Shown one piece after another: positions 1 through 10,544 of a stretch of DNA of 64,000 bases. The stretch is from Micrasema longulum (lineage: Eukaryota; Arthropoda; Insecta; Trichoptera; Brachycentridae). Positions within the stretch are counted from its first letter, which is position 1. Each line of letters starts with the position of its first letter. The notes under the pieces were generated by a model. It saw nothing but the letters and a program-made list of their open reading frames with translations. It did not search any database and had not been told where the DNA came from. The position numbers were made by a program, and so were the translations under genes. Location: positions 186,001 to 250,000 of the forward strand of contig JAGVSM010003752.1 in the NCBI GenBank assembly GCA_022494885.1. The letters are read 5' to 3'.

Positions 1-775
1 TTTTTAATTTTTATTAATTTTTTACTGTTAGACTTTAAGACATTTCTAGCAGCAATAAGTCTGCTATTTACCCATGTATACCTTTGTTTTATTATTTTGT
101 AATATAGCAATGTATATTAAGATTTCTATTATTGTTATAAGTTATTACCTCATTGATTTATTTTTATTGATTTCTTTCTTTTGAAAATACGCTACAGTAA
201 CTCCACGTGCCTTTAAATTGATGATCAAAATCATTAAAACACAAACAATGATTCGTAAAAAAATAAATGACATAAACATTGATAGATCAAAGGAATGAAT
301 GTCAATTACGGAGTCTCTCACTAAACTTCTTTCCACAAATTTGTAAGATGTTTTTTTTTCAACCTGTTCAATAAAACAATTCAACATAATGTAATAAGAT
401 AATTTCAAACCGCAATCATTCAGTCACGCTGAATTGTCTCGTGTATGAGTCGTTTTTCAATTGCTTTGGCCAAATATTTGGTACCTACAATTATGTACAG
501 TTATACGGTACTGTAATAAAGGAACATGTCACGCTTTTGAATAATTGAAATCTTTTTACTATTCAAATTCTTGGCATGCTAATGAGCCTTACTTATGTTA
601 TTGGAAAATTGATATGATTGATTCATTATTTTATACTTCGTTGTTTGTGTACTACAGGTTGATACCGTGTGAATGCAATAATTGGTTGGACAATGTTTAT
701 TCGTTATTGAAGTCGTTACTGTAATAGAATTCCATTGATTGAACAGAAGGACTTCCAGTTTGTCAAATTTAATGT
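1..775. other. AT-rich sequence with no recognised gene
   Basis: I see no coding similarity, tRNA-like box or repeat shared with the rest of the window here. The short open frames on the minus strand have no recognisable domain and AT-driven composition, so I do not call them genes. Confidence 0.5.
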
Positions 776-1398
776 AATATCGACGGAATGGAAAGGAAAA
801 AGTTACCAAGCGACATATGGCAACTTTACAAAAAAGCCAATTAAATTATACATGTATGTACATTTTGTTAAAAATTAATAAAGAATCCCGTTTTTTTCTT
901 TAAATTTATTTTTTATTCCAGTAACCTAAATATAAACATAAAACATAATTTTATATTTGCAGCACTTATGGTGGTCTTAGTATATTCCGCCATCGCTCGA
1001 ACAACGGTGAATGGATCCACCCTGCAGTGGCTTTGAGAAGTGCGTTATTAGAGCTTTTCCGGTGTTCTCATAATAGGCTCCAGGCTCTTTGGCGAAAAGG
1101 GCAGCGAAGGTGTTAACCCGTCCAGCTGTAAACATTTCGGAGGCACTGCAATACCTAGGCAGTCCGAATAATTGCCTGTATGAATTATTATACGTGACCC
1201 TTAATTTATTCCATGCTGCTTGCGTATAATTGTTCTATAGTTCTTCTGCATACATGGACGTCAACTATGTAAGAATTACGCCAAAATAATACGTTTGTAT
1301 AATATTTTTGTTGATTAACAAAAAATAAATTAAAAAAAACTTTAATTGTCTCTTCTGTACAGTTGCTTGGTAACTTTTTCTTTTCCAGCGTTGATATT
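776..1398. repeat. Foldback: about 38-bp inverted arms enclosing a LINE fragment
   Basis: The arm at 776-814 contains AAAAAGTTACCAAGC. The arm at 1361-1398 contains its reverse complement, GCTTGGTAACTTTTT. The match continues on both sides with a few mismatches and small gaps. The space between holds the LINE fragment at 955-1290. Arms this long are unlikely to be chance and suggest the termini of a non-autonomous DNA element, or two opposed copies of one repeat. I found no clear target-site duplication. Confidence 0.5.
955..1290 (-). pseudogene. LINE reverse transcriptase C-terminal fragment
   Basis: On the minus strand one frame reads LRVTYNNSYRQLFGLPRYCS followed by ASEMFTAGRVNTFAALF. This resembles the post-catalytic C-terminal region of non-LTR reverse transcriptases, where a YNN-x-R-LFGLPR-x-CSAS block is common. 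The fragment lies downstream of the polymerase palm, so no catalytic YADD is present. Both edges are broken by stops. It is a 5'-truncated, degenerate fossil, and I cannot assign the clade with confidence. It lies inside the foldback at 776-1398. Confidence 0.55.
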
Positions 1399-1595
1399 TA
1401 TTCCCGGATACCGAAGGTTTGCAGTTACTAATCTAGAAACGAGCGGTACCTTAATGTGCCTGTTTGAATAATGGATTTTTTCAACATGTTAAAATTCAAG
1501 TGTAAAAATATGCTCTCAAATTTGATTTCTAACTTATGTTAGGAATGACCAGTATTATTACACCCGAATCGGTTTAACAATTCAGAGCCCTATAT

Positions 1596-1866
1596 CCCTC
1601 TCCGCATCTAATGGCGCGTAGGGCACTGCATTGGTACACTAATCGCAGCGTATCTTGGACATTTTACTGTTACATGAAGGTAAGATGATCAGTCTTACAT
1701 TTCAGGTACTAGTCCAGGGACTATGAAATATTCTGGTGTGGAAACATAAGGTGTGGAATCAAAAGGTTGAATAAATATTTCATATCAACCATGTCGGGAA
1801 TCGAACCCGAGACCTCTTGCATGGTAGGCAAATGCGCTGACCATTACACCCTGAGGCTGACACTAA
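1596..1866 (-). mobile_element. tRNA-derived SINE, family A, copy 1
   Basis: On the minus strand a tRNA-like head carries an A box (GTGTAATGGTCAGCGC) and a B box (GGTTCGATTCC). A body follows with TGAAATATT and GATCATCTTAC blocks, ending near a GCGGAGAGGG-like tail. The 5' and 3' segments of the head could not pair as a tRNA acceptor stem, so this is a SINE and not a tRNA gene. A 10-bp target-site duplication AGCCCTATAT lies at 1586-1595 and 1867-1876, which fixes the edges and indicates LINE-mediated insertion. Confidence 0.85.
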
Positions 1867-1884
1867 AGCCCTATATACCATTAC

Positions 1885-2165
1885 CGTTATATGTGTAAAA
1901 TAGAATCGGAACCCTAGATGAGTGCATTCGACTCTATGGTTACTCTCAGGTAGAAATTCTGATTAAGGAAATTGAGTGGAGATAAGTGCGCCTCGTTGTG
2001 CAATGGTTGGCGCGTTCGCCTACAATTTTTTAGGTCCTGGGTCCGATTTTTGATAGGGTGTACGTGAAATGTTGTCTCCAAATGTTGTTAAAAAGTTTTT
2101 CAAACTACAATGTTTCTGGACTAGCATCTACGCTCTACCGGGTGCGGAAAGGGGGGTGGTGAATT
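1885..2165 (+). mobile_element. tRNA-related repeat, family C, copy 1 (possible chimera with SINE A tail)
   Basis: A leader of about 120 bp contains CTCTCAGGTAGAAATTCTGA and GAAATTGAGTGGAGATAAGT. It precedes a tRNA-like block (CGTTGTGCAATGGTTGGCGC, then a weak B box near GGGTCCGATTTTTGATAG). The same leader plus tRNA-like block occurs in reverse at 3146-3372 and 15560-15770. Here the 3' side ends in GGGTGCGGAAAGGGGGGTGG, resembling the 3' end of family A. A tRNA-like unit in the middle of a repeat is atypical for a simple SINE and suggests a dimeric or chimeric element. Confidence 0.6.
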
Positions 2166-2211
2166 ATTCATTGTAAACTTTTGTACCTGGCAGGTTTATT
2201 TTTTTTTATTT

Positions 2212-2424
2212 TAAGGAACAACCCGCTAAGCCTCTATTTCAGAGGCTCGTCAGCAGGTGGGAAAGAAAGGATATGGAAGGAAGCTATGAAAAATACACCA
2301 CAACACCCAGACCAATTGAGAAAAAAATCTTTCTTGGATTTCTTTTTTGCAACTGGCGCGAATCGAACCCGTGACGCTAGTTTCACAGTTAGCTGTCTAA
2401 CCGACTGCGCCACGGCGCCTGTCC
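2212..2424 (-). mobile_element. tRNA-derived SINE, family B, copy 1
   Basis: On the minus strand the head GGCGCCGTGGCGCAGT is an A-box region, and GGGTTCGATTCGCGCCAGT holds the B box. The body contains GGTCTGGGTGTTGTGGTGTA. The 3' end carries a stem-loop, with arms around AGCCTCT and AGAGGCT nested in an imperfect outer ACCTGC/GCGGGT pair, then an A-rich tail. Three other copies are at 3374-3550, 33392-33605 and 60842-61052. No obvious target-site duplication was found. Confidence 0.8.
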
Positions 2425-3140
2425 TTAACTAAAATAACGATAAGTATGACATGTACTATTCATGATATACATCAACAATAAGAAATAAAACACGACATAT
2501 AAAAAATCGTATATGAACCATGCACTATCGACAAATGAGCTCAACATGGGTGTGGGAGAAAAGTTGCATTTGGGTGGTTAAATTTATTTATTTATTCCAA
2601 CTATTTCCATTTGAAATAAGTGTTGTTTCGTATTGTGTACCTACATATTATGTACGTATATTATGTAAGAATATATCTGTTCGGTATGTTTGTTTGTGAA
2701 AATTGGCGTGGGCCAAATGTCACGCGAAGTTCAAAAAGTCACATGCACGTTCGGTGACATTTGTTATGTTCATATCAAATGCCATCACCAACGTCAAACA
2801 CAATTTGCTCTGAATTATTTTACTACGTGAAAATTTCCACGTTTGTCGCACAATAGAGACGGAACAGAGCTTTGCATTCGGCAGAATAAATGCTAACCTA
2901 TAAAAATCTATTAAAACTGAAAACGTACATCGTTTTTATTTTTCGTATGTAAACCAGTATACATTTTATTTTAAAACTTCTGAAAACTACTATATATTAA
3001 ACCAAATTTGCTAAATTGTATCAGCAATCAATATTACAATCGTAAGTAGAATAGCTCTAATTATATTTTTTTTATTATGAAGAATATCTGCACGATCACA
3101 GATTTCACGAATTGCAGTTCAAACCACCCTTAAAACTAAT
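2425..3140. other. Unannotated AT-rich spacer
   Basis: No domain, tRNA-like box or repeat shared within the window was seen. The only simple structure is a TTTATTTATTTATT stretch near 2583. Confidence 0.4.
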
Positions 3141-3145
3141 ATTTT

Positions 3146-3372
3146 ATGTTCACCCTGCCAGGAATCGAACCCGGGACCTCGAGAATGTCTGATGAACGCG
3201 TCAACCATAACACAATGAAGCGGACATACACGTATATCCACTCGATTTCCTTATTGATAATTTTACTTGAGAGCAGCCGTCGAGTCGATAACACTCGACT
3301 AGGGTTCTGGTTCTATTTCACACATAGAACTGTATTCTTTATCCGCCTGAACACAGAGCCTACCTTTCTTAA
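3146..3372 (-). mobile_element. tRNA-related repeat, family C, copy 2
   Basis: Read on the minus strand, a leader with a CTCTCAAGTAAAATTATC-like block and GGAAATCGAGTGG precedes a degenerate tRNA-like segment. That segment ends in a good B box (GGTTCGATTCC) near 3160-3180. It is colinear with 1885-2080 and 15560-15770. It abuts the family B SINE at 3374. Confidence 0.6.
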
Positions 3373-3373
3373 A

Positions 3374-3550
3374 AGGAATAACCCGCTAAGCCTCTATCTT
3401 AGAGGCCTGTCAGCGGGTGATAAAAACAGGATATTGAAGGAAGTTATGAAAAATACACCACAACACCCAGACCAATTGAGAAAAAATCTTTCTTCGAATC
3501 GAACCCGCGACACTAGTTTCTGCCGTCTATCCAACTGTGCCGCGGCGCCT
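3374..3550 (-). mobile_element. tRNA-derived SINE, family B, copy 2 (internally deleted)
   Basis: The 3' hairpin (GCTAAGCCTCT / AGAGGCCTGTCAGC) and the ACACCACAACACCCAGACC block are intact. The stretch between the body and the B box is shortened, and the tRNA-like head is damaged around the A box. Comparison with 2212-2424 shows a loss of about 30 bp at the body/head junction, just before TCGAATCGAACCC. Confidence 0.75.
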
Positions 3551-3574
3551 TTCCATTTCCAAATACTGATTGTC

Positions 3575-4062
3575 TTCTTATTGTGCCATATCAGGTGTCC
3601 CGACGTTGGCCCTCACTTCTAAAAAGGCCTCTCTGTCTCGCGCTGCCCGGAACAACTCTTTCGCACATCTCATTCCGGTCCAGACTCTTATGTTGCGCAG
3701 CCGAGACGTTTGCCTTCTGCCAGGTCCACGTTGTCCCTCAACCTAGCCCATTAGTATAAGTTGGATGATTTTATACTTTTCTCCACGCAGGATGCGACCC
3801 AGATACGAGATCTTACGGACCTTAATACATTTTAACAACTGTCGGTTGTGATTAGCTCTCCTCGGGATCTCTACATTGCAGACCAAATCTGTCCACGCTA
3901 TGCGAAGCATTCTTCTGTGAAGCCACATCTCGAATGCCTCCAACCGGTTCATAGTGTGTGCTTTCAAAGTTCAGGTTTCTGAGCCATACAACAGAACAGA
4001 CCAAACATAACACTTCTCCATTCTCTGCCTAAGTTTTAAATTCAATTTATCATTGCAGAATA
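3575..4062 (-). pseudogene. RTE-like LINE reverse transcriptase, C-terminal fragment
   Basis: On the minus strand the frame runs through CYVWSVLLYGSET, then TLKAHTMNRLEAFEMWLHRR and RKISYLGRILRGEKY. It then continues through RGPGRRQTSRLRNIRVWTGM after a stop near 3743. The order SVLLYGSE-TW / LEAFEMW-x-RR / I-x-YLG-ILRG / GRR-x-SWLRN is typical of the region after the polymerase palm in insect endonuclease-reverse transcriptase LINEs of RTE/BovB type. At least two in-frame stops are visible: one replaces the tryptophan after GSET and one follows LILMG. The 5' part is missing from this copy. Confidence 0.8.
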
Positions 4063-4224
4063 TGGTGCAACAACCGCTCTTGTGCAAAAAGATGGTACAC
4101 CGCCTGCAAAAATGCATCGATTGCAATTGTCATTATGTAGAAAAAAGGGAAAAAACCTAAGTTTTCCAAAAATCTACGTGTTACCCTGTGAAAAATCATC
4201 GAAGACCTTATTTTACGCACAGCC

Positions 4225-4435
4225 TTCGTACTTTCTATTTTCTCAAACTGAACGGTTTGGGTAGGTAGGAAGAAATTGCCTTAAGGCAATATGCCCGCCC
4301 TTAAAGTGTTAACTTATTTTTTTCCTAGCTTTAATTTTCTTTATTTGTATTTTAATTCAGTTGTGCCTGTGTGTACTTTAAGGATATATGTTTACCATTT
4401 TTTGAATGGGTTAAGTCCGTTAATAAATAAATAAT
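4225..4435 (+). mobile_element. LINE 3' end, family J
   Basis: The block TTCTCAAACTGAACGGTTTG, then GGTAGGTAGGAAGAAATTGC and ATATGCCCGCCC, recurs in reverse at about 62030-62110. There it follows a recognisable reverse transcriptase C-terminus, so this is the 3' untranslated end of the same LINE family. A perfect 16-nt palindrome, ATTGCCTTAAGGCAAT, lies at 4275-4290. The end is followed by TAATAAATAAATAATT. No coding part is recognised upstream in this copy. Confidence 0.6.
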
Positions 4436-4640
4436 TCAACCAAATCAAAAGTAATTGCCCGATTTTTTTCCTAGTCATTTTATTTCATGTAAAATTGTAG
4501 GTACAAACTTAGTAAAAATGTTATTAGTCGGGGATGTTCAGGACTGTTTAATTCGCCGTCTTGTTGCGCAGTAATAAAGCGGTCAACAAACGCCTCTAAT
4601 TTGTTTTCACTTCACTTTCTTCGTCTGACTAAAATATAAC

Positions 4641-5635
4641 CCAAAAGCAGCGGATGGTAGCCTGCTCGACGGAAAAGTGGGAGCGGCATTCGTTCCTTTT
4701 GAGAGTGATAAAGAATTACCAGGCAGAACATTTAAATTAGATAATTTCTGCTCAGTTTTCCAGGCTGAACTACTCGCAATACGAGAAGCTCTCGAATGGT
4801 TATTAAAGAAACCACCAGAGAGATGGGTTATTGCAAAATATTATCAGATTGTCGTTCGGGCGTTCAAGCTATAACAGATACTCGGTCGGTAAATCCATTC
4901 ATTGTAGATATTCAGAGTAAAATTAAGCATCTAAAAACAAGAGGGATGAACATTCAAATATGCTGGATAAGAGGACATGCTGGTATCGTAGGAAATGAGA
5001 GAGCGGATGAACGAGCAAGATCCGCAACTTGTAAAAGAACGGCACCTTTCTTCTCAGAATTTCCCCTTAGCTTTGCCAAACGCTGTATAAAACAAAATAC
5101 GCAGCAGCGTTGGGAGGATCATTACCGCGCTTCTTCTGCAGGTAAAATCACTAAAATGTTTTTCCCAACGCTGGCTGATGCAGCAAACTCCGTCATCATC
5201 ACCAAAGTACTTTCGAAACGACCCAAATTTTTACCGGACACGGAGCTATGAGAAGTTATAGGTTTAAATTAAGGAATGATGACTATTGTCCATGCGATGA
5301 TATTTCTTCACAGAGTATAGAACATCTGTTATTTCAGTGCCCATTTTTTCAGTTTGCAACGCTATAATCTTGAAGCAGAATGCAGGAAAGATGGAATATC
5401 CTTAACAGATATCCACACTGTAGTAAAAAGTAGTTATCATGCGCCATTGTTCTTAAACTTTGCAACAATGGTGATTGGACTCATAAAGGTAATAAACCAA
5501 AATCAGTGATCGAACATCCCATTTCCAAGACAAACAAAAACTTTTTTTTTCCGAGTACCTTAGCCTTGTACATGACACGTAAGGCTACTAAATACAGGAG
5601 TCCAAATATATAAAAAAAAAAAAAAAAAAAAAAAA
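4641..5635 (+). pseudogene. R1/jockey-group LINE: RNase H domain plus C-terminal zinc knuckle, with poly(A)
   Basis: The first frame (from 4650) reads ADGSLLDGKVGAAFVPF and FQAELLAIREALEWL. The second reads ILSDCRSGVQAI and WIRGHAGIVGNERADERA. These give the RNase H acidic residues: D of DGS, E of QAEL, D of SDC and D of ERAD. Downstream, after a second frame change near 5222-5230, come GHGAMRSYRFKLRNDDYCPC and SIEHLLFQC. These form the C-x-C...H-x4-C knuckle found at the C-terminus of R1-clade elements. The first frame change lies around 4800-4835. A run of 24 A at 5612-5635 is likely the retrotransposed poly(A) tail. The copy is 5'-truncated and dead, with two frameshifts. Confidence 0.85.
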
Positions 5636-5992
5636 CCCAAAAGCAAAAAGTTATCCCGAGAGGCGGGAGCGGGCACAAACCCCCGAAAGTTTAGTGCACT
5701 GGGAAAGGGGTAATTTATTTTGTATTTTCTTCTCGGTGAATTAATCCGCAGCCAACAGAATATTTTACTTTCGCACTCCCGCACCCCCCGACGAACAAAG
5801 AACCGCAATAAGGTCCCAAAGTACGACAAGAAATGTAGGATTTACTTTTTATCCTGATATTTTTTTATATGGATAAGTTTACTATCTTCTCGTTTTGTTT
5901 ATCAATTATTGCTAGATAATTCAACGTACTACGTTTTACCCGTGTATTTTATTTGTGTTGAAAAAAGTGAAACAAGTTGTAATAGAGTGATG

Positions 5993-6056
5993 TTTGAACC
6001 TCGAACCTTTTGATCCGAAGTCCGCAATACTTACACGGGACCACGACACGCCTCAA
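5993..6056 (-). mobile_element. tRNA-derived SINE, family D, head fragment
   Basis: Reverse-complement similarity to the head of 25250-25410: a CGTGG...CCCGTGTAAGTATTGCGG region and an AAAAGGTTCGAGGTTC B-box-like block. Only the tRNA-like part is present. Confidence 0.45.
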
Positions 6057-6104
6057 TCAATCAAAATTTACCAGCATTGATTGTTAATAATATTGACATC
6101 CTTA

Positions 6105-6790
6105 TGACTTAACATCTAAAAGGTTTCAGCTCTTACTTAGAAAAGTCAACAGAAAACAGGCAGAATGGTGAATGTTGCATAGTGTGTAAAGTGTCCACTT
6201 AGACCCGCAAATTACAGATCGTAGGTCCTGTAAATGCCTAGACAAGCCTCTTTACAACTTTTTCCCTCTCTGTGGCAATAGATTTCGATAGATTAATATA
6301 ATTTATTTAAAGTCACAAATATTTATGTTTCTGATATTTTCTCAAATATTTAACTTTTTTAGGCCGTTTTCAATTATTCATAAATAATAAAGCTATAAAT
6401 TTTGAATGTAAAGATATGAAAGAGAAGGGTTCATGGTTCATTCAATGATATATGCATGTATGCAATGCATGTATTGAATAATAAGATGTACAGGTTTAAC
6501 ATATTACAACAGATATGAATAACATTTTAGAGAAGGTAATATAGAAGTCATCTACAGGGCTTATGACCTGTCATTGGCTGGTTGAGGTGGCCACTTTACA
6601 CACTGTGTAACATTTACCATTCTGCCCATTTTTGAACATCTATATTCCTTCAAATATTTCATCTGTTTATGTTTGTGAACATCACTGTTGTAATATGTGA
6701 ATATTAACAGCTCCCTGGGGAGTTGAATCCAGTCCTTGTCTACAAAATTCGGATAAACTCAAAATATTGTTTATGCATTGGTTTAACATA
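6105..6790. repeat. Repeat family E, copies 1 and 2 (opposed)
   Basis: At 6120-6255 the blocks GGTTTCAGCTCT, GGCAGAATGGTGAATGTT and CCTGTAAATGCCTAGAC appear on the plus strand. At 6487-6790 the same blocks run in reverse: GGGCTTATGACCTGTCATTG, ACACACTGTGTAACATT and CCATTCTGCC. They end in CTCAAAATATTGTT, matching the terminal CAATGTTTTGAG of other copies. Recurrences at 7.6, 8.45, 40.8, 49.4, 51.3, 51.9 and 53.0 kb show a moderate-copy family. It has inverted internal arms and no coding capacity that I recognise. Confidence 0.65.
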
Positions 6791-7611
6791 TGCCTGTGTA
6801 TATTTCATTAATTTTTTTTATAGTGTTTTTATTTATCGTTTGTTTTTGCTTCACTTTTATATTATTTTTTACACTTGCCAAACAGAAGAACCTGACCAGT
6901 TTTTTGGCAAGTTTTCTTCCTTGTATTTTGTTGTTGAATAAAGATTTTATTTTAAAAAAGCTGTTGATCCTTATTTTTCAAATGCTCGACATCACGGCGA
7001 GAATACATATAACCGGACTTAGATACCGTTTTGTTTTGTTTATTAGGAGTTTATTTGTAAAATTCTTGTGTTATGTTATTTCCTTTACATAGCCATCGCC
7101 GCGAGCTAACAGTAGACATTACGCTTACGCGCTGACAAGTTTATTGTACAAATCCTCGGCTTCCCGAGGTGTCCGACATTGTTATCCCGAGAAACAAACT
7201 TTTTATTGTTCGGAAAAGTATCCCTCACAGATCTCGTTCAAAGTAATTCCAATTAAATGGACTGATTTTCTTTACAAGATGTTTAATGGTATTCGGTTAT
7301 GGGACTTTCATTAATTTGTTTCATTTCGTATTATGTTCCTTGTTACTCTGTTCTAACGTTGTAGTTGAAACAAAGTTAATTGCGCTATTTAAACGACATC
7401 TAGTTTAGTCTGTGGGACAATAAACAATCATTAAGAGGATACGCGGTCTCGCTTTTCTTCATACAACGTATTCACGTATTTTCTCCCTGGATTATGGCAC
7501 TAGAGCGGTGATTTTTTTACACGATATACCTATATATTTTTTTACCATTGGCTTTTCCCTATCGTTTTGTTATTTGGATCAATTTTTGATCACACGAACT
7601 AGAATCATTTA

Positions 7612-8535
7612 AAAAAAGGGAATATGGAAGTCTAGGCATTTACAGGGCTTACTACTTCCATATTCCCTTATTTAAAGGTATTCTCCATCCCTGTTGTAAT
7701 TTGTCAATCTGAATGACTCCCGAGTTGGTGAAATCCAGTGTTTTGTTTACAAACATTAAAACTCAAATATTTTAATAAAACCAACTGGTCCAAGAAGAAG
7801 TTTAAAAATTGGAAAATTGTTTTCAGGCAATGCCTAGTATGTGAAATAATTCAGTCAGATGAATCTCTTCACGACAGTAAAGGTTTCAGCTCTTTAATTT
7901 TACTAAAATCAACAGATGGAAGAAATATGGATGTACGAACATAAAACGAACGAACGCAAAATGATGAATGTTACACAGTGTGTAAAATTTCATTTATTTC
8001 ATTTATTTTTTATTCGGATATTTAGAACATTACAGAAAAAAGACCCAATTCATTCTAAATACAATAATAGATCACAAATTACAGTAGATATTTATGTTAT
8101 TAAAATAATATAACAAAATGTAAAAATAAAAATTAAAAGTTAGAAAGTGCTTTCTTAAGGGAAGGCCCACTGTCGTGAAATATGTCGACATCCGAGGCGA
8201 TGCGATTAAGTAGCAAGATTGCTCTACCAACTGGCATAACCATTGGCAGGTTGGTTCTGCATCGCGGTAGGTAAAACAATCGATGCTGTCTTTGTCGAAG
8301 ATAGTTATCAGGTACGAACAGACCTACATCCATCAGAATTTCTGAGTCATGCATGCGACCACCGATCACCTGGAAAAAGTGAACACCCAAATGAACGTCC
8401 CTCCTCCTCCATAATGACTGATAGCCTAGCATTCCCAGTAAAAATGGCCACTTAAACCAGCCTATGACAGGTCATAAGCCCTTTAAATGCCTAGACTTTC
8501 GTATTCCCTTCGTTAAGGTATTCTCCATCCTCGTT
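7612..8535. repeat. Repeat family E, copy 3, split by a jockey insertion
   Basis: The left part (7612-7985) ends in TTACACAGTGTGTAAAAT. The right part (8451-8535) resumes at GGCCACTTAAACCAGCC, which directly follows that block in unbroken copies. The 463 bp between them is a minus-strand jockey fragment. Within the left part, a 16-bp perfect inverted repeat AAGGGAATATGGAAGT / ACTTCCATATTCCCTT lies at 7616-7631 and 7654-7669 with a 22-bp loop. The loop holds the conserved GGCATTTACAGGGCTTA. Confidence 0.7.
7988..8450 (-). pseudogene. jockey-type LINE, 5'-truncated 3' end, nested in family E
   Basis: On the minus strand the frame reads MLGYQSLWRRRDVHLGVHFF, DVGLFVPDNYLRQRQHRLFY and GPSLKKALSNF. 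It is nearly identical to the C-terminus of the longer copy at 21955-22690. Only the end of the reverse transcriptase ORF and the 3' untranslated region remain. The 3' end is an ATAAATGAAATAAATGAAAT-like repeat. Both junctions carry GTAAAA/GTAAAAAT, a plausible short target-site duplication or microhomology. The 5' truncation falls in the TTTTTACTGGG block. Confidence 0.85.
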
Positions 8536-9539
8536 GTAATTTATTAATTAAAATAACTATGTTACGGTCTCATGATAGTGTGCGCAGTATGTCCCCGGAT
8601 CAAATCCTATCCTACCCCGACTTGAATCCAATTTTTACACCAGGCACCAGAGATTTACCGCTTTTAGAAAATGGCCTAAAAACAAATTATTTGTGTGACC
8701 AATAAGAATGTCATTTTATATTATTTTTAAGTATCTGCGTTATTCTTAATATTAAATTTTTACAGCCCTTTCTTGATAAAAAGTGTTCTAGGACTTTCCA
8801 AATAATACCCTTCCAATAAATGTCATACCAAGAATTGGGGTATGAATTTAGAATATCAATTTGTTCTGTAAGTACCTCTCGGCCTTGTCCCTATTACTTG
8901 TTTACTCAAAGTCCCGAGTAGGCACGTTGTGATAGCAATACCTGCTAAAGGCCTTCCTTGTAATCACTCGCCATTGTGCCCACTTTACACGGATCACGTT
9001 TCTTCGTTTTTCATCTTAATAAATCCTGAAATTGTGGCTCATTCTTCTCGGCTCGACAGACTTTTGTGGATCAAGGCTTTTGTATTGTAATAGTAACTTT
9101 TTGTTCGGTAATTTGTAGACGAAGCCAACCGCTCATATCACACGTCCAGAAATTATTTGTACGCGCTAACGTTATCAAGTCGCGGAATTCAAACTGTCCT
9201 CGCAAAGGCTGTGCGTTTTCTTCAGTTCAAAGCTAAAGTAACAATCTTCGTACGAAACCCGCAGTCGGTTAAGCGATACTTCATTTCTTTTATCCGTAAA
9301 TAAATAAAAAATTTGGATGAATATTTGTTATTGACCATAGTTTTTCTTTTGAGTTTCAAATAATTAGGCGCAGCCCGCTCACCGCATACCGCACACTGCA
9401 TCTATAAACTCGAGTCTTTCTAACCCGTATTTAATCCAAATTTGCCGAACGAGAAAATCTGCCCGAATCAGCTCTCTGTAATCTGGTAGCCTTGGCATCT
9501 TTGTGCCGAAATAAGTTAATACAGAAGTACATGATACGT
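8536..9539. other. Spacer without recognised genes
   Basis: I see no domain, repeat partner or tRNA-like box in either strand. Confidence 0.4.
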
Positions 9540-10222
9540 TGATACGTTATCAATAAATGCTTAAAACTCCTTGGATTTATTGACAGAAGCACAACTGACT
9601 TCAAAAATATCAATACCCTTAAAACTTTCTTCTGTTCCCTAGTTCGCCCGCACCTAGACTATTCCTTTGTTATCTGGTCTCCATATTTCGATGTTCACAT
9701 AAAGAATATTGAATCAGTTCAACATCAAGTTTTAAGAAAGGTAAGCTGGAGGTTGGGCTTATCCAGAGACCAATATACGTATAATGAGTTAGAAACTAGC
9801 TTAAATATATCTTCTCTTCAAGACCGACGAAATAGATCCGTCCTTCTAGTCCTAAAATTTAAACTCACTCTTCGATGCGCCTGAACTACTGAGCTCAATA
9901 AAATAAATATCCCAACTAGAAACCTCAGACAAAACTAACTTTTTCATACCGATAACCACAGAACTAACTATGGTTTTAATTCTCCTATGCCCAGAATTCT
10001 TAGGTCTGCCAACAAACATACCAGTCTTGATTTCTTTGATAACAAGAGTCTTCTTTCGTACGATCACTGAATCAAATTAAATTATCAACACCTCTCTCCC
10101 GCTACCACTTCCACCAAGTCTACTATATGCCATTATGTATTTCTACTTTCTTTTATAATAATTTTCTTTGTATAAATATGTCCTTAAAAATGCTCATTGG
10201 GCGTATATAAATAAATAAATAC
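9540..10222 (+). pseudogene. jockey/CR1-like LINE, C-terminal half and 3' end
   Basis: From about 9540 the plus strand reads INKCLKLLGFIDRSTTDF, SLVRPHLDYSFVIWSPYF, ESVQHQVLRKVSWRLGLS and SLQDRRNRSVLLVLKF. After stops it continues with RTNYGFNSPMPRILRSAN and SLDFFDNKSLLSY. The LVRxxLDYxxVIWSPY / IE-x-VQ / LQDRR blocks are diagnostic of the post-palm region of jockey-group reverse transcriptases. In-frame stops follow LRCA, RQN and SYDH. The 3' end at about 10222 has GGGCGTATATAAATAAATAA. The minus-strand end at 20866-20930 may be a relative. This is a different family from the copies at 7988 and 21955. Confidence 0.8.
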
Positions 10223-10544
10223 GTACTTAAATGGATCGAGGTACAGAGGGAGGCGAATTCTTCACTGACTTTCTTTCAAATACTCGCATTTAAAAAAAAG
10301 GAAAGCTTCCTTTTTACAATTCTCGACCGGTCCGAAAATGTGTGTTACCTGGCTACCTACTCTTAATCCAAACAAAGAAAACTCTTCGTGGTTATAAATC
10401 GGATATAAAAATGTTGTCCTTTATCTTAACCCGGTTTATGAATATCTTATGGGTCTTGCGTAATTCCTGTTTACCTCAAGTGTCCTTACACGGCCCGTGT
10501 CGACCCAAATACTTCACCGCATTAAGCGTAGGCTAAAGTGGGTT

